From Acetobacteraceae bacterium (lineage in GTDB: Bacteria; Pseudomonadota; Alphaproteobacteria; Acetobacterales; Acetobacteraceae), in contig CP039460.1 of NCBI GenBank assembly GCA_004843345.1, positions 248,001 to 312,000 on the forward strand: a stretch of DNA of 64,000 bases, written 5' to 3'. The position numbers and the translations under genes are program-made. The notes beneath the pieces are model-generated. The model was not told where the DNA came from. It did not search any database and saw nothing but the letters and a program-made list of their open reading frames with translations. Positions 47,662 to 56,916 of this stretch are shown here, in pieces (position 1 is the first letter of the stretch; every line of letters begins with the position of its first letter).

Positions 47662-49000
47662 AGTGACGCTCAACAAATTCTTCAAGCGTATGAATTGTAT
47701 ATTCTCCGCTCTGAAATTCTTCTGAAGCCAAAATCTTTCGATGAAGCGGAATAAGCGTATCAACCCCCTCAATAACACATTCATGCAAAGCTCTTTGCAT
47801 ACGTGCAATCGCCTGCTGACGGGTAGGAGCATGCACAATGAGCTTGCCAATCATGCTGTCATAATAAGGCGGAATTTTATAACCTGCATAAATAGCACTA
47901 TCAACACGCACACCTGGACCACCTGGCGCATGAAAAATTTTAATTGTTCCTGGAGACGGTGCAAAATTTTCTGAATTTTCCGCATTAATACGGCATTCAA
48001 TCGCATGTCCTGTCACACGAATTTCTTTTTGCGTACGACTCATTTTTTGACCCGCAGCAACTAAAATCTGCTCTCTGACCAAATCAATGTCGCAAATCAT
48101 TTCCGTCACAGGATGCTCGACCTGCAAACGTGTATTCATTTCAATAAAACAGAACTGCTTATCCTGATACAAAAACTCAATCGTACCAGCGCCCGAATAC
48201 TTCATTTTTCCAAGAGCTTTGGTAACAATATGCCCAATCTCATCGCGTTCTTCTGGCGTGACAGCTGGAGAGCCTGCCTCCTCAAGCACCTTTTGATGAC
48301 GGCGTTGCAAAGAGCAGTCTCTATCCCCATAAAAGACGACCTCTCCTTTGCCATCTCCCATAACTTGAATTTCAACATGGCGAGGTTTATCAAGATATTT
48401 CTCAATATAAACAGCATCATTGCCAAATGCAGACCGCGCTTCCGCACGCGCCATCTGCCACGCATCCTCAATTTCACTTTCGTTCTGCGCAACCTTCATG
48501 CCACGGCCACCACCGCCGGCAGCGGCTTTAATCAAAACAGGATAGCAAATTTTTGCAGCAACCTCTTTAGCCGTCTCGACATCTTCTACAGCCCCATCAG
48601 ATCCAGGAACCAAGGGCACGCCAAGCATTTGCATTGTCGTTTTTGCGGAGATTTTATCTCCCATTGTCCGCATATGTTCTGGGCTTGGACCAATAAAGGT
48701 CATGCCATGCGCTTCAACGGTTTCAGCAAAATCGGCATTTTCCGCTAAAAAACCGTAGCCAGGATGGATGGCTTCAGCGCCTGTTAAAGTGGCTGCGGAA
48801 AGAATTGCTGGAATGTTAAGATAAGAATCTTTGGAGCTTGGCGGGCCAATGCAAATTGCCTCATCTGCAAGCCGAACATGCATAGCATCGGCATCTGCTG
48901 TGGAATGAACAGCAACCGTACGAATGCCCATCTCACGACAAGCTCTTAGAATTCTAAGAGCAATTTCGCCACGGTTGGCAATCAAAATTTTTGAAAACAT
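47645..49000 (-). CDS. accC: Acetyl-CoA carboxylase, biotin carboxylase subunit
   Basis: A 451-residue ATP-grasp enzyme carboxylating biotin on Acc[63 protein letters not shown] are intact. Cotranscribed with accB (37-nt gap). Confidence 0.97.
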   Translation of the reverse strand: MFSKILIANRGEIALRILRACREMGIRTVAVHSTADADAMHVRLADEAICIGPPSSKDSYLNIPAILSAATLTGAEAIHPGYGFLAENADFAETVEAHGMTFIGPSPEHMRTMGDKISAKTTMQMLGVPLVPGSDGAVEDVETAKEVAAKICYPVLIKAAAGGGGRGMKVAQNESEIEDAWQMARAEARSAFGNDAVYIEKYLDKPRHVEIQVMGDGKGEVVFYGDRDCSLQRRHQKVLEEAGSPAVTPEERDEIGHIVTKALGKMKYSGAGTIEFLYQDKQFCFIEMNTRLQVEHPVTEMICDIDLVREQILVAAGQKMSRTQKEIRVTGHAIECRINAENSENFAPSPGTIKIFHAPGGPGVRVDSAIYAGYKIPPYYDSMIGKLIVHAPTRQQAIARMQRALHECVIEGVDTLIPLHRKILASEEFQSGEYTIHTLEEFVERHSKASS

Positions 49001-49037
49001 GATGTATCCTGCGTTAGAGTTTACGGTTCGCTAAAAA

Positions 49038-49490
49038 CTACTCAATGATAGCGAGAGGCGCACCAAACTCGACAGGCTCACCTGATTCAACACAATATTT
49101 TACCAAAGTCCCAGATTTCGCAGCCTTAATCTGGTTAAAGGTCTTCATAGCTTCGATGAGAAGAAGTGTATCTCCCGCCTTAACCTTATCCCCTTCTTTA
49201 AAATAAGGTGGAGAGGCAGGATCTGGCGTAAGGTATGCAACCCCGACAATCGGACTTTTTACAGCCCCTGGGTGGGATGCATCATCCTGAACCGGTGCTG
49301 GTGCCGCAGCGGCCTGAGGCGCACTCGCAACAGAAGGTGCAGCCGCCACCTGGGCAGGAGCAATCGCTAATTGACGTGCCACACGAATATGCTGGTCACC
49401 TTTTGCGATCTCAATTTCGCTTAATCCTGTTTCGTGGAGCACATCCGCCAAATCACGAATTGCCTCTTTATCCACTTTCATTGCGCCCAT
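49038..49490 (-). CDS. accB: Acetyl-CoA carboxylase, biotin carboxyl carrier protein
   Basis: A 150-residue BCCP: N-terminal interaction domain (about 1-45), an Ala/Pro linker (about 46-75) and a biotinyl domain with the biotinylated Lys in IEAMKTFNQIKA; the usual EAMKMMN has TF in place of MM. An alternative ATG is three codons in (49481). First gene of accBC. Confidence 0.95.
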   Translation of the reverse strand: MGAMKVDKEAIRDLADVLHETGLSEIEIAKGDQHIRVARQLAIAPAQVAAAPSVASAPQAAAAPAPVQDDASHPGAVKSPIVGVAYLTPDPASPPYFKEGDKVKAGDTLLLIEAMKTFNQIKAAKSGTLVKYCVESGEPVEFGAPLAIIE

Positions 49491-49599
49491 CCTGTTTTCC
49501 TGAATCTACTGGGAAGACCCCAAATTTTCACTAAAAATGAAATCGAACATTATTATTATCAATAATTGGCTACAATCTCATCTCATTGGCAAAGAAAAG

Positions 49600-49609
49600 C
49601 CCCCCCCCC
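49600..49609. repeat. Run of ten C upstream of accB
   Basis: A C10 homopolymer in otherwise AT-rich noncoding DNA, 110 nt upstream of the accB start and 112 nt from the end of the next gene. Such tracts change length by slippage. Confidence 0.85.
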
Positions 49610-49720
49610 GTTCATACATCCTTAACGAAGTTAGGGAAAGTCTCTACCACTTTGTTTCCTTTTCAAATCTTTTCTATACAGAAAAAACTTTCTTTTTTCA
49701 AAAATCTCTATTGAAAAAAT

Positions 49721-50644
49721 TTAAATAGCGCCTTGCTCCCCACTTTGTAACTGAGCAAGCTCCTTCAAACGGGCATTTTCACGAATCTCTGCATTTAAAA
49801 CTGCCCCAAATAAAGCAGCGTAAGTACTAACGAAAAACCACATCATAATCGTTGCAACCGTTCCAAAAGGCCCATAGACGCTATTAAAATTATCAAAATG
49901 CGCCAAATACGATGAAAATAAGAAAGTTGCAGCAATCCAAACAATGGTCGCCATAAAAGCACCTGGCAGAATCCAGCGGAAAGAAGGCTGTGTAATCCAA
50001 CAAGGCGCAAAGCGGTAAAGAAAAGTTAAGACAAGAAAAACAAATGTAATTAAGCAAACAGGCGCAACCCAATGCGCCAATGTCGGCGTAAAGTTTTTTA
50101 CCATATCCAAAACATCTGGCGGCATATAATCAGGCTTATCTAGATATTGTGGCAAATTATCAACCACCGCTGGCAAAGCAATCATCAAAGAAATCGTCAG
50201 AATTGTACCGATAATCCCAAGTAAGGTGACTAAAAACCCCAAAGATTGGAAGGCAATGATCGAACGGTTTTCTTTGAAACCATAAGCAATATTCGTTGCA
50301 GATAAAATCGCCTTACTTCCCGCCGAGGCTGACCACATTGCAAGAATTAACGCAATAATCAAACTTAAGGTCATCGATGCAGAAGATTTTGAAGCCAATA
50401 AATTGACGCAATGAAGAATAAGCTCGTAAGCTTCTGGCGGCAGCATTTCCTGCAAGACCTCCAGCTGAGAACCGATTGTCTCAGGATCAAAGGCCAAGCC
50501 ATAAAGCGGTATCAATGCGCTTAACGCAGGGAAAAGAGATAAAGTTGCAAAAAAAGCACACCCAGCAGCAGATAATCCTGTTTGACTATTGGCGGCATGC
50601 AACATAACGCCGCGCCAAAATGGCATATATTTTTTTCCGCACAT
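49721..50644 (-). CDS. YihY/BrkB-family membrane protein
   Basis: A 307-residue protein with six membrane helices of the UPF0761/YihY family (once annotated ribonuclease BN). SQTGLSAAGCAFFATLSLFPALSA, FAPCWITQPSFRWILPGAF and FNSVYGPFGTVATIMMWFFVSTYAALFGAVLNAEI match the family. Function not established. Divergent from nth. Confidence 0.9.
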   Translation of the reverse strand: MCGKKYMPFWRGVMLHAANSQTGLSAAGCAFFATLSLFPALSALIPLYGLAFDPETIGSQLEVLQEMLPPEAYELILHCVNLLASKSSASMTLSLIIALILAMWSASAGSKAILSATNIAYGFKENRSIIAFQSLGFLVTLLGIIGTILTISLMIALPAVVDNLPQYLDKPDYMPPDVLDMVKNFTPTLAHWVAPVCLITFVFLVLTFLYRFAPCWITQPSFRWILPGAFMATIVWIAATFLFSSYLAHFDNFNSVYGPFGTVATIMMWFFVSTYAALFGAVLNAEIRENARLKELAQLQSGEQGAI

Positions 50645-50783
50645 ACTTAACTCAGCTCTTCCCCTGTTTTTCTAGGCTCTCTATCTTTTAGTATGATAAA
50701 GTCTCTTTGAATATAAGATTTTTATAAAACCTCTCATAAAAACCTCTTCAAACAAAATGCTTTCCCTTAAGGATGTGCTTTTC

Positions 50784-51494
50784 ATGTCAAAACCCATGAC
50801 ACAAAAAAAAATTGCTCTAAAATCAGACAAAACTACAAAAAATACCGTTGTGCCCGCAATGTCTCCAGAAGAAATTGAGAACTTTCTTTTAGGACTAGAA
50901 AAGCACTTTCCCAATGCCGAAAGTGAACTTCATTACACGAACCATTACGAATTGCTTGTTAGCGTTGTCCTTTCCGCTCAAAGCACAGACAAATCTGTCA
51001 ATCTTGTAACGCCTGCCCTTTTTAAGGCAGCCCCCAATGCAAAAGCACTCTCCGAACTTGGAGAGGCAAAAATTGGAAATCTCATCAAAACACTTGGGCT
51101 CTGGCGGAATAAAGCTAAAAATTTAGCCGCTCTTGGGCATAATCTCTCTGAAAAACATCAAGGTATTGTCCCTGATAACAGAAAAGACCTCGAAGCCTTA
51201 CCAGGTGTTGGCCGCAAAACGGCCAATGTCGTTTTAAACGTAGCTTTTGGACAGGATACGATGGCGGTTGATACCCATATTTTCCGCCTTGGCAACAGAA
51301 CAGGATTGGCTGAAGGTAATAATGTCAGAGAGGTAGAAAACGCTCTTCTCAAAAGAATTCCAAAGAATCTTCTACGCCCTTCACATCATTGGCTTATCCT
51401 TTTAGGACGCTATATTTGCAAAGCTCGAAAACCCGAGTGCCCTCAATGCCCTGTTAGCAAATTTTGCCACTATCCTGAGAAAACAACGCTCTAA
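50784..51494 (+). CDS. nth: Endonuclease III (DNA glycosylase/AP lyase)
   Basis: About 236 residues; removes oxidised pyrimidines. The helix-hairpin-helix LPGVGRKTANVV contains the catalytic Lys, the catalytic Asp is in VDTHIFR, and the C-terminal Cys pattern C-x6-C-x2-C-x5-C (CKARKPECPQCPVSKFC) binds a 4Fe-4S cluster. The ATG at 50784 has AAGGA 10 nt upstream; an earlier ATG at 50757 has no such site. Confidence 0.94.
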   Translation: MSKPMTQKKIALKSDKTTKNTVVPAMSPEEIENFLLGLEKHFPNAESELHYTNHYELLVSVVLSAQSTDKSVNLVTPALFKAAPNAKALSELGEAKIGNLIKTLGLWRNKAKNLAALGHNLSEKHQGIVPDNRKDLEALPGVGRKTANVVLNVAFGQDTMAVDTHIFRLGNRTGLAEGNNVREVENALLKRIPKNLLRPSHHWLILLGRYICKARKPECPQCPVSKFCHYPEKTTL

Positions 51495-51552
51495 AATTAA
51501 GGAATATGAATATACTCTACTCACTTCCTGCAAGAGGAATATTCGGAAATCC

Positions 51553-53496
51553 TTAGGAGGCTGGTTCATAAACCCATGGACGTTTTCCTCGATTGTCCCG
51601 ATCGGAATAAAGAGAGAAACGTCCCTTCGGCGAATGATAAACCAAAATGCCTCCTTCATTCCAAGAAAGCAAAGGGCTAATGACGAAAGTTTTGGGACAT
51701 TTTCGAAGCGCATATCCAAAAGAAATCCAAATATCCGCTTGAGAACACAGCGCCTCCACCTCTTTTTTTTCCCTGGAGAGATACGCTTTGGCCGCGATCC
51801 AACCAATCTGCTGGCCTGAAAATTCCCGAATACAAACTGGATTTTCCGAATCACATAAGAATTTTTCTGAACTCCCCGCTGTTAGCCCCAAACTTTTTTC
51901 CCAAGCCTCCTCTAAAAAACGATTTCTGTTTTTTGTTTGATCTTTTTCTAACGTGTAAAATTCCAAATGGCCTTTTTGAAAAACAGCACCATCGCGCCCC
52001 AAAGCCGAAAAAAGTAAAAATGGTTTTGGCTGCAATAAAATCAAAGACATTCCCAAGGGAAATAATAAAATCCCTGCATATTTTTGCTTTCCAACGGCTA
52101 AACAAAGTAACGAAAGTCCATAAATAGAAAGCGCCAAAACCCACCCTACCATAACAGGCATTCTGATACTGGCTGCTGGCAAGTGTGCGCTAAAGTCCGC
52201 GCAGGCAATAATGAGCGCCACCCCTTTTCCCATGAGCCACAAAAAGGGCGCATCACAGCCAAACAACATACTCACAAAACTGCAAACAGCCATTGGCATC
52301 ACAAAAAGTCCCATTAAAAGAACAGCGATAAGATTTGCCAAAATAAACCAAGGTTGAACAACACCAAAACGTGCCAGCACAGGAGGCATCACAGAAAGCC
52401 CTGCAATCAAAGACGTCATAAAAAGCGTAAAAAGAGGCAGCAGAAAATACGATCCTATTTTGCCCCGCTTGCGAATCCAAGAAGTTATAGGCGCCAAAGC
52501 TCTATAGCCAGCACCCAAAGCCATAATGGCACAAAACGACATTTGAAAACCTGCTTGCAGAACAATCGCAGGCGACAAGCATTCAAAGCCTAACGCCACC
52601 AATGCCAAAGATCGCAACGAAAACGGTGTTCGTCTAAACTGCCAAGCAATTAACGCTAAAAAAGCGACACCCAGCGCTCTTACACCTGGAATATGTGCGC
52701 CTGTAAAAAAAATATAAGCAGCACCTGCTAAAAGCCCTATAAGAGCAGCCAGTCTTTTAACGGAAACCCTTAATAAAAACCATTCTATCCGACTAAAAAT
52801 TAAATAAGCGATAAAACCAACAAACCTACTCACCATTCCAAGATGCAATCCTGCGACCGCCAAAATATGCGCAAGCCCCGATGCCGAGAAATTATCCCGA
52901 AGCGATTGCGGAAGATCCCCTTCTTTTCCACAAATTAAAATTTCCACAACAGAGGCGACATCTGGATCTTTAATCTTTTTCTTTATTTCCAATCCTGTCT
53001 TTGTGCGCCAATTCTCCCACTGATAAGAAAAAGCCTTTAACACCCCTTCTTTTGGAGATTGCAAAATAATAGGTGTATCTAAGGCCCTGCCTCGCGCGCC
53101 AATGCCTGAAAAATAAGCATATCTTTGCGAATCATAGCCGCCTGGGAAAACAGGCGGAGACGGCAAATGCAACAAAGCTCTTACCTTTATTTGACTGCCA
53201 ATTTCAGGTGGCGACTCATTGCTTTTCCACGAAAGATCTATCGTACGCCTCAAGGGCTTCATCCCCTGATCCAAATCTCTTTCAAAAAGAGCATGCCCAA
53301 TTTTTAAATGCCATAAAGGAAGGGAATCTTCTCCTGTAAAACGGGCTTCTGCAGAAACCAATTCTCCTGAAACAAAAACAGCATTGCTCGGAACATTGGG
53401 AAATGGCGCTTGCAAATGGGTTTGTATGGCCGCACCGATAAAGCCAACCAAGAAAAAAAGAGCAATCTTTATATAAAAGAAACATTCCTCTTTCAC
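51553..53496 (-). CDS. comEC: ComEC/Rec2-family DNA uptake channel, main frame (N terminus displaced)
   Basis: A 647-residue membrane protein carrying the ComEC competence domain (GLAHILAVAGLHLGMVSR, TGAHIPGVRALGVAFLALIAW, VLQAGFQMSFCAIMALGAG) with about ten membrane helices and a shortened metallo-hydrolase-like tail without the usual metal-binding His motif. The available start is a GTG (53496) in the middle of a hydrophobic region; about 87 residues with ComEC-like N-terminal character are encoded just upstream in another frame. DNA uptake protein if intact. Convergent with nth. Confidence 0.85.
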   Translation of the reverse strand: MKEECFFYIKIALFFLVGFIGAAIQTHLQAPFPNVPSNAVFVSGELVSAEARFTGEDSLPLWHLKIGHALFERDLDQGMKPLRRTIDLSWKSNESPPEIGSQIKVRALLHLPSPPVFPGGYDSQRYAYFSGIGARGRALDTPIILQSPKEGVLKAFSYQWENWRTKTGLEIKKKIKDPDVASVVEILICGKEGDLPQSLRDNFSASGLAHILAVAGLHLGMVSRFVGFIAYLIFSRIEWFLLRVSVKRLAALIGLLAGAAYIFFTGAHIPGVRALGVAFLALIAWQFRRTPFSLRSLALVALGFECLSPAIVLQAGFQMSFCAIMALGAGYRALAPITSWIRKRGKIGSYFLLPLFTLFMTSLIAGLSVMPPVLARFGVVQPWFILANLIAVLLMGLFVMPMAVCSFVSMLFGCDAPFLWLMGKGVALIIACADFSAHLPAASIRMPVMVGWVLALSIYGLSLLCLAVGKQKYAGILLFPLGMSLILLQPKPFLLFSALGRDGAVFQKGHLEFYTLEKDQTKNRNRFLEEAWEKSLGLTAGSSEKFLCDSENPVCIREFSGQQIGWIAAKAYLSREKKEVEALCSQADIWISFGYALRKCPKTFVISPLLSWNEGGILVYHSPKGRFSLYSDRDNRGKRPWVYEPAS

Positions 53497-53501
53497 TTTT
53501 T

Positions 53502-53765
53502 CTAAAAAAGGCGAAAGTAAAAAAAATAAGATTGAAGCAGAAAAATTCCAGCAAGCAGAAGAGCTGATAGGAGAACTAAACTCCCTATTTGGAAAAAAGT
53601 TGGTTCTGTTTTAAGAAAAAAATAAAAAGCACTTCCAAAGCCGAAAAAAAGCGCTCCCCAACAGATAAAAAGTTGCGATTTTAAGTCTTTGAATTCTTTT
53701 TTCTGCTTTCTCCTCTTTACATTAGAGTCAGCATTTATATTTTCTAAAAGCAGAAGAGAGGCTCC
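53502..53765 (-). pseudogene. comEC: Out-of-frame 5' part of comEC
   Basis: An 87-codon open stretch between two stops on the minus strand, encoding a basic segment (SNVKRRKQKKEFKDLKSQL) and two membrane helices (FICWGALFFGFGSAFYFFLK; GSLVLLSALLLAGIFLL), the pattern expected at the ComEC N terminus. It ends at a TAG (53504-53502) shortly after eight T (plus-strand A 53519-53526). One extra T there would join it to the main comEC frame. No ATG, GTG or TTG occurs in this stretch; a CTG has AAGGAG 8 nt upstream. Confidence 0.7.
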
Positions 53766-53800
53766 TTAATAAAATTAATTTATGCTGCTTTGTTTCCTTA

Positions 53801-53829
53801 TTGTGATTAGGCTTCATTTATCTTTATAT
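53801..53829 (+). promoter_or_regulatory. Candidate sigma-70 promoter for gltX operon
   Basis: TTGTGA (53801-53806), 17-nt spacer, TTATAT (53824-53829), 61 nt upstream of the gltX start. The interval 53497-53889 otherwise holds the displaced 5' end of comEC. Confidence 0.45.
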
Positions 53830-53889
53830 CGCCAAGGTTTCTTTCTGCCATACTCATTTCACTCTAAGCCAGTGGTAAGCTCGTAAAAT

Positions 53890-55320
53890 ATGACTATTCG
53901 CACCCGTTTCGCCCCTTCTCCAACAGGATTGCTTCATATTGGCAACGCCAGAGCAGCCCTCTTTAACTATCTTTTTTCACGCCATCATGGTGGAGAATTT
54001 TTTCTCCGTATCGAAGATACCGACAAAGAAAGATCGACGCAGGAAGCCGTTGATGTCATCTTTCGTGGCTTAAAATGGATGGGACTTGATTACGACAATA
54101 AAGGCGAAGTCCGCTTTCAGGCGAGCTATCAGCCTCGCCATGCAGAAATTGCAAAACAACTTTTAGCAGAAGGAAAAGCTTACCGTTGCTACGCCACGCA
54201 AGAAGAGCTTGAACAAATGCGTGAGGAAGCAAGAGCTGCTGGAAAACCGCCACGTTATAATGGACTCTGGCGGGATCGTAATCCTTCAGAAGCTCCTGAG
54301 GGACAGCCTTTTACCGTTCGCCTCAAAGCGCCAAAAGAAGGAAAACAGGTACTGAATGACCTTATCCAAGGAACGGTCGAAGTCGCCAATGCGGAAATGG
54401 ATGATTTAATTCTTTTAAGATCTGATGGCACGCCAACCTATCTCCTTGCCGTTGTTGTCGATGACCATGATATGGAAATCACCCATGTGATGCGTGGAGA
54501 TGACCACCTCACAAACACATTCCGTCAGATGCTAATCTATCAAGCCATGGGATGGGACTGCCCAAAATTTGCGCATCTTCCCCTCATTCATGGCCCTGAT
54601 GGCGGAAAACTATCTAAACGCCATGGCGCACAATCTGTCATTGAATTCCGTGAACAAGGTATCCTGCCAGAAGCGCTTTGCAACTACCTGCTCCGTCTCG
54701 GCTGGGGGCATGGCGACGAAGAAATTCTCACACGCCAAGAGCAAATCAAACTTTTTGATTTAGATGGCGTTGGAAAATCCCCTTCCCGAATGGATTATGC
54801 AAAACTCAATCATTTAAATGGCGTTTGGCTTAGAAAAGCGACCGATGAGCGCCTCATTAAAGAGATCCTTTCAAGATTAAAAGATGAAATTTCAGAGGAA
54901 GCGCTTCCTGTCTTTCAAAAACGGCTTGAAATTTTAATGCCATCCTTGAAAGAGCGTGCTGCGAATCTTGTTGAGCTTGCGGACAATGCACGTTTTGCGC
55001 TTCCAGGGCCAATCCCTGCCTTCAATGATAAAGCGCTAAAAATCCTCTCTAATGAAGGAATTGCTGTTGCGCAAAAAACAGCCAATATGCTCGAAAAATT
55101 AGAAGATTTTTCAGCAGAGCCTATTCACACAGCCCTTAAAGAATTTGCAGAGACAGAGAATCTTAAACTTGGAAAAGTGGCCCAGCCTCTCCGTGCTTCT
55201 GTTACAGGAACAACAGCATCCCCTGGCATTGATGTCACTTTAGCAGCGCTTGGAAAAGAAGAAGTTATTCGCCGCATTCGGGCAACTAAAAATCTTATAA
55301 AGTCAGAAGGAGCAGCCTAA
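53890..55320 (+). CDS. gltX: Glutamyl-tRNA synthetase
   Basis: A 476-residue class I synthetase with PSPTGLLHIGNARAAL (HIGH) and KLSKRHGA (KMSKS equivalent). Because gatCAB is also present, it probably charges tRNA(Gln) with Glu as well, for later amidation. The pyrB ATG follows the stop without a gap. Confidence 0.96.
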   Translation: MTIRTRFAPSPTGLLHIGNARAALFNYLFSRHHGGEFFLRIEDTDKERSTQEAVDVIFRGLKWMGLDYDNKGEVRFQASYQPRHAEIAKQLLAEGKAYRCYATQEELEQMREEARAAGKPPRYNGLWRDRNPSEAPEGQPFTVRLKAPKEGKQVLNDLIQGTVEVANAEMDDLILLRSDGTPTYLLAVVVDDHDMEITHVMRGDDHLTNTFRQMLIYQAMGWDCPKFAHLPLIHGPDGGKLSKRHGAQSVIEFREQGILPEALCNYLLRLGWGHGDEEILTRQEQIKLFDLDGVGKSPSRMDYAKLNHLNGVWLRKATDERLIKEILSRLKDEISEEALPVFQKRLEILMPSLKERAANLVELADNARFALPGPIPAFNDKALKILSNEGIAVAQKTANMLEKLEDFSAEPIHTALKEFAETENLKLGKVAQPLRASVTGTTASPGIDVTLAALGKEEVIRRIRATKNLIKSEGAA

Positions 55321-56262
55321 ATGAATACGGCAGCCTCTTTCCCTCATCATCTAACGCAAATCAAAGGTCTTTCTGCGCAAGAAATCGAAACACTCTTAAA
55401 CCGTGCTGATTTTTTTGCAGAATGTGCCAAGAATAAAAAAGCGTTTCCTCAGTCTCTCGAACAAGAAACTTTAGCGACGCTTTTCTTTGAGAACAGCACC
55501 AGAACACGTGCCAGCTTTGAACTCGCGGCCAAGCGCCTCGGCGCAACGGTTCTCAATCTGGATATTTCCACCAGTTCGACGAGCAAAGGTGAAACACTGC
55601 TCGATACCCTCCAAACACTTGAGGCGATGGATGTTTCCCTTTTTGTTGTCCGCCACAAAGAATCTGGCACGGCGAATTTCTTAGCTGAAAATGCCCATTC
55701 TGGTATTATCAATGCGGGAGATGGCAACCACGCACATCCAACGCAAGCTTTACTAGATGCCTTGACGCTCCGCCGTCATTTTGGGGATTTAAAGGGACGT
55801 ATTGTTACAATTTGCGGCGACATTTCGCATAGCCGTGTTGCCAGCTCTGATATTGAAATCTTTACGCTTTTAGGAATGAAAATTCGTCTCGCTGGCCCAA
55901 AAGCACTCGTGCCTCAAACCTTTGCGGAGGCTGACAATATTAAAATTTTTGAAAATATGGATGAGGCGCTAAAAAGTACAGACGCTGTTATCTGCCTGCG
56001 TGTCCAACGGGAACGTATGCAAGCCGGACTTGTCGCAGATGGCGAAGAATATGCCGAGCTTTGGGGGCTAAATGAAGAACGTTTAAAATTGCTCCCTGCG
56101 CATGCCGTTGTGATGCATCCTGGCCCCGCCAATAGAGGTGTTGAAATTACGTCTGCCGTTGCAGATGGCAACCGGAGTCTTATTCGTGAACAAGTTCGCC
56201 TAGGTGTTGCCGCACGCATGGCCGTTCTTGAGCATATCGCCACTGCACGTCGCCCTCATTAA
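55321..56262 (+). CDS. pyrB: Aspartate carbamoyltransferase catalytic subunit
   Basis: A 313-residue enzyme of pyrimidine synthesis. FFENSTRTRASFELAAKRLG binds carbamoyl phosphate; HPTQALLDALTL and MHPGPANRGVEI are intact. No pyrC or regulatory subunit follows; the next genes are plsY and dprA. Confidence 0.96.
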   Translation: MNTAASFPHHLTQIKGLSAQEIETLLNRADFFAECAKNKKAFPQSLEQETLATLFFENSTRTRASFELAAKRLGATVLNLDISTSSTSKGETLLDTLQTLEAMDVSLFVVRHKESGTANFLAENAHSGIINAGDGNHAHPTQALLDALTLRRHFGDLKGRIVTICGDISHSRVASSDIEIFTLLGMKIRLAGPKALVPQTFAEADNIKIFENMDEALKSTDAVICLRVQRERMQAGLVADGEEYAELWGLNEERLKLLPAHAVVMHPGPANRGVEITSAVADGNRSLIREQVRLGVAARMAVLEHIATARRPH

Positions 56263-56274
56263 GAAAGCGATTTC

Positions 56275-56916
56275 ATGTTTTATTCCCTTGGGCTTCTTTC
56301 ACTTGTCATTATTTCAAGTTACCTGTGCGGCTCTATCCCATTTGGCCTTTTACTGACAAAATTTTCAGGATCTGGCGATATTCGGAAAGTTGGCTCTGGC
56401 AATATCGGCGCAACAAATGTTTTGCGCACGGGTAATAAGAAACTAGCAGCAGCGACTTTCTTCTGTGATGCGCTCAAAGGAGCGCTTCCTGCGCTTTGTA
56501 TTTATTTTTTTGCGCCACCGGCTGAAATGCCTCTTTTAAGTGCTGTTGCTTGTTTTACCGCTGTTTTGGGCCATTGCTATCCTATCTGGCTCGGCTTTAA
56601 GGGTGGAAAGGGAATTGCGACGGGGGTTGGCGCCATGTTGGCGCTCTCATGGCCTGCTGCCTTAACAGGCTTTTCGCTCTGGCTCATCATTGTTCTACTT
56701 ACACGCTATTCCTCCTTAGGCGGATTGCTTGCTTGTATTGCCATGATCTTTCTCGTCCCCTTGTTAGGGCACTACCCTTTTCTTTCCCCGGCACCACTTG
56801 CAACAGATGCGATTTCACTTTTGATTTTCTGGCGTCATAGAGGAAATCTTTCTCGCCTTTGGTCTGGAACAGAAAGTAAAGTCTCCATGAATCAAGAGAA
56901 GCCTGCAAAAAAATGA
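56275..56916 (+). CDS. plsY: Glycerol-3-phosphate acyltransferase PlsY
   Basis: A 213-residue membrane enzyme transferring acyl groups from acyl phosphate to glycerol-3-phosphate. The three PlsY motifs are present: GSIPFG, KVGSGNIGATNVLRTG and GHCYPIWLGFKGGKGIATGVGAML. Overlaps dprA by 4 nt. Confidence 0.95.
   Translation: MFYSLGLLSLVIISSYLCGSIPFGLLLTKFSGSGDIRKVGSGNIGATNVLRTGNKKLAAATFFCDALKGALPALCIYFFAPPAEMPLLSAVACFTAVLGHCYPIWLGFKGGKGIATGVGAMLALSWPAALTGFSLWLIIVLLTRYSSLGGLLACIAMIFLVPLLGHYPFLSPAPLATDAISLLIFWRHRGNLSRLWSGTESKVSMNQEKPAKK

Noticed and set aside
48113-48748. Plus-strand open frame of 211 codons inside accC
   Set aside because: Antisense shadow of a strongly conserved gene; no recognisable domain or start signal.
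53282-53554. Ninety-codon minus-strand frame at the comEC 5' end
   Set aside because: It is the third frame; neither the ComEC-like N-terminal helices nor the main comEC frame lie in it.
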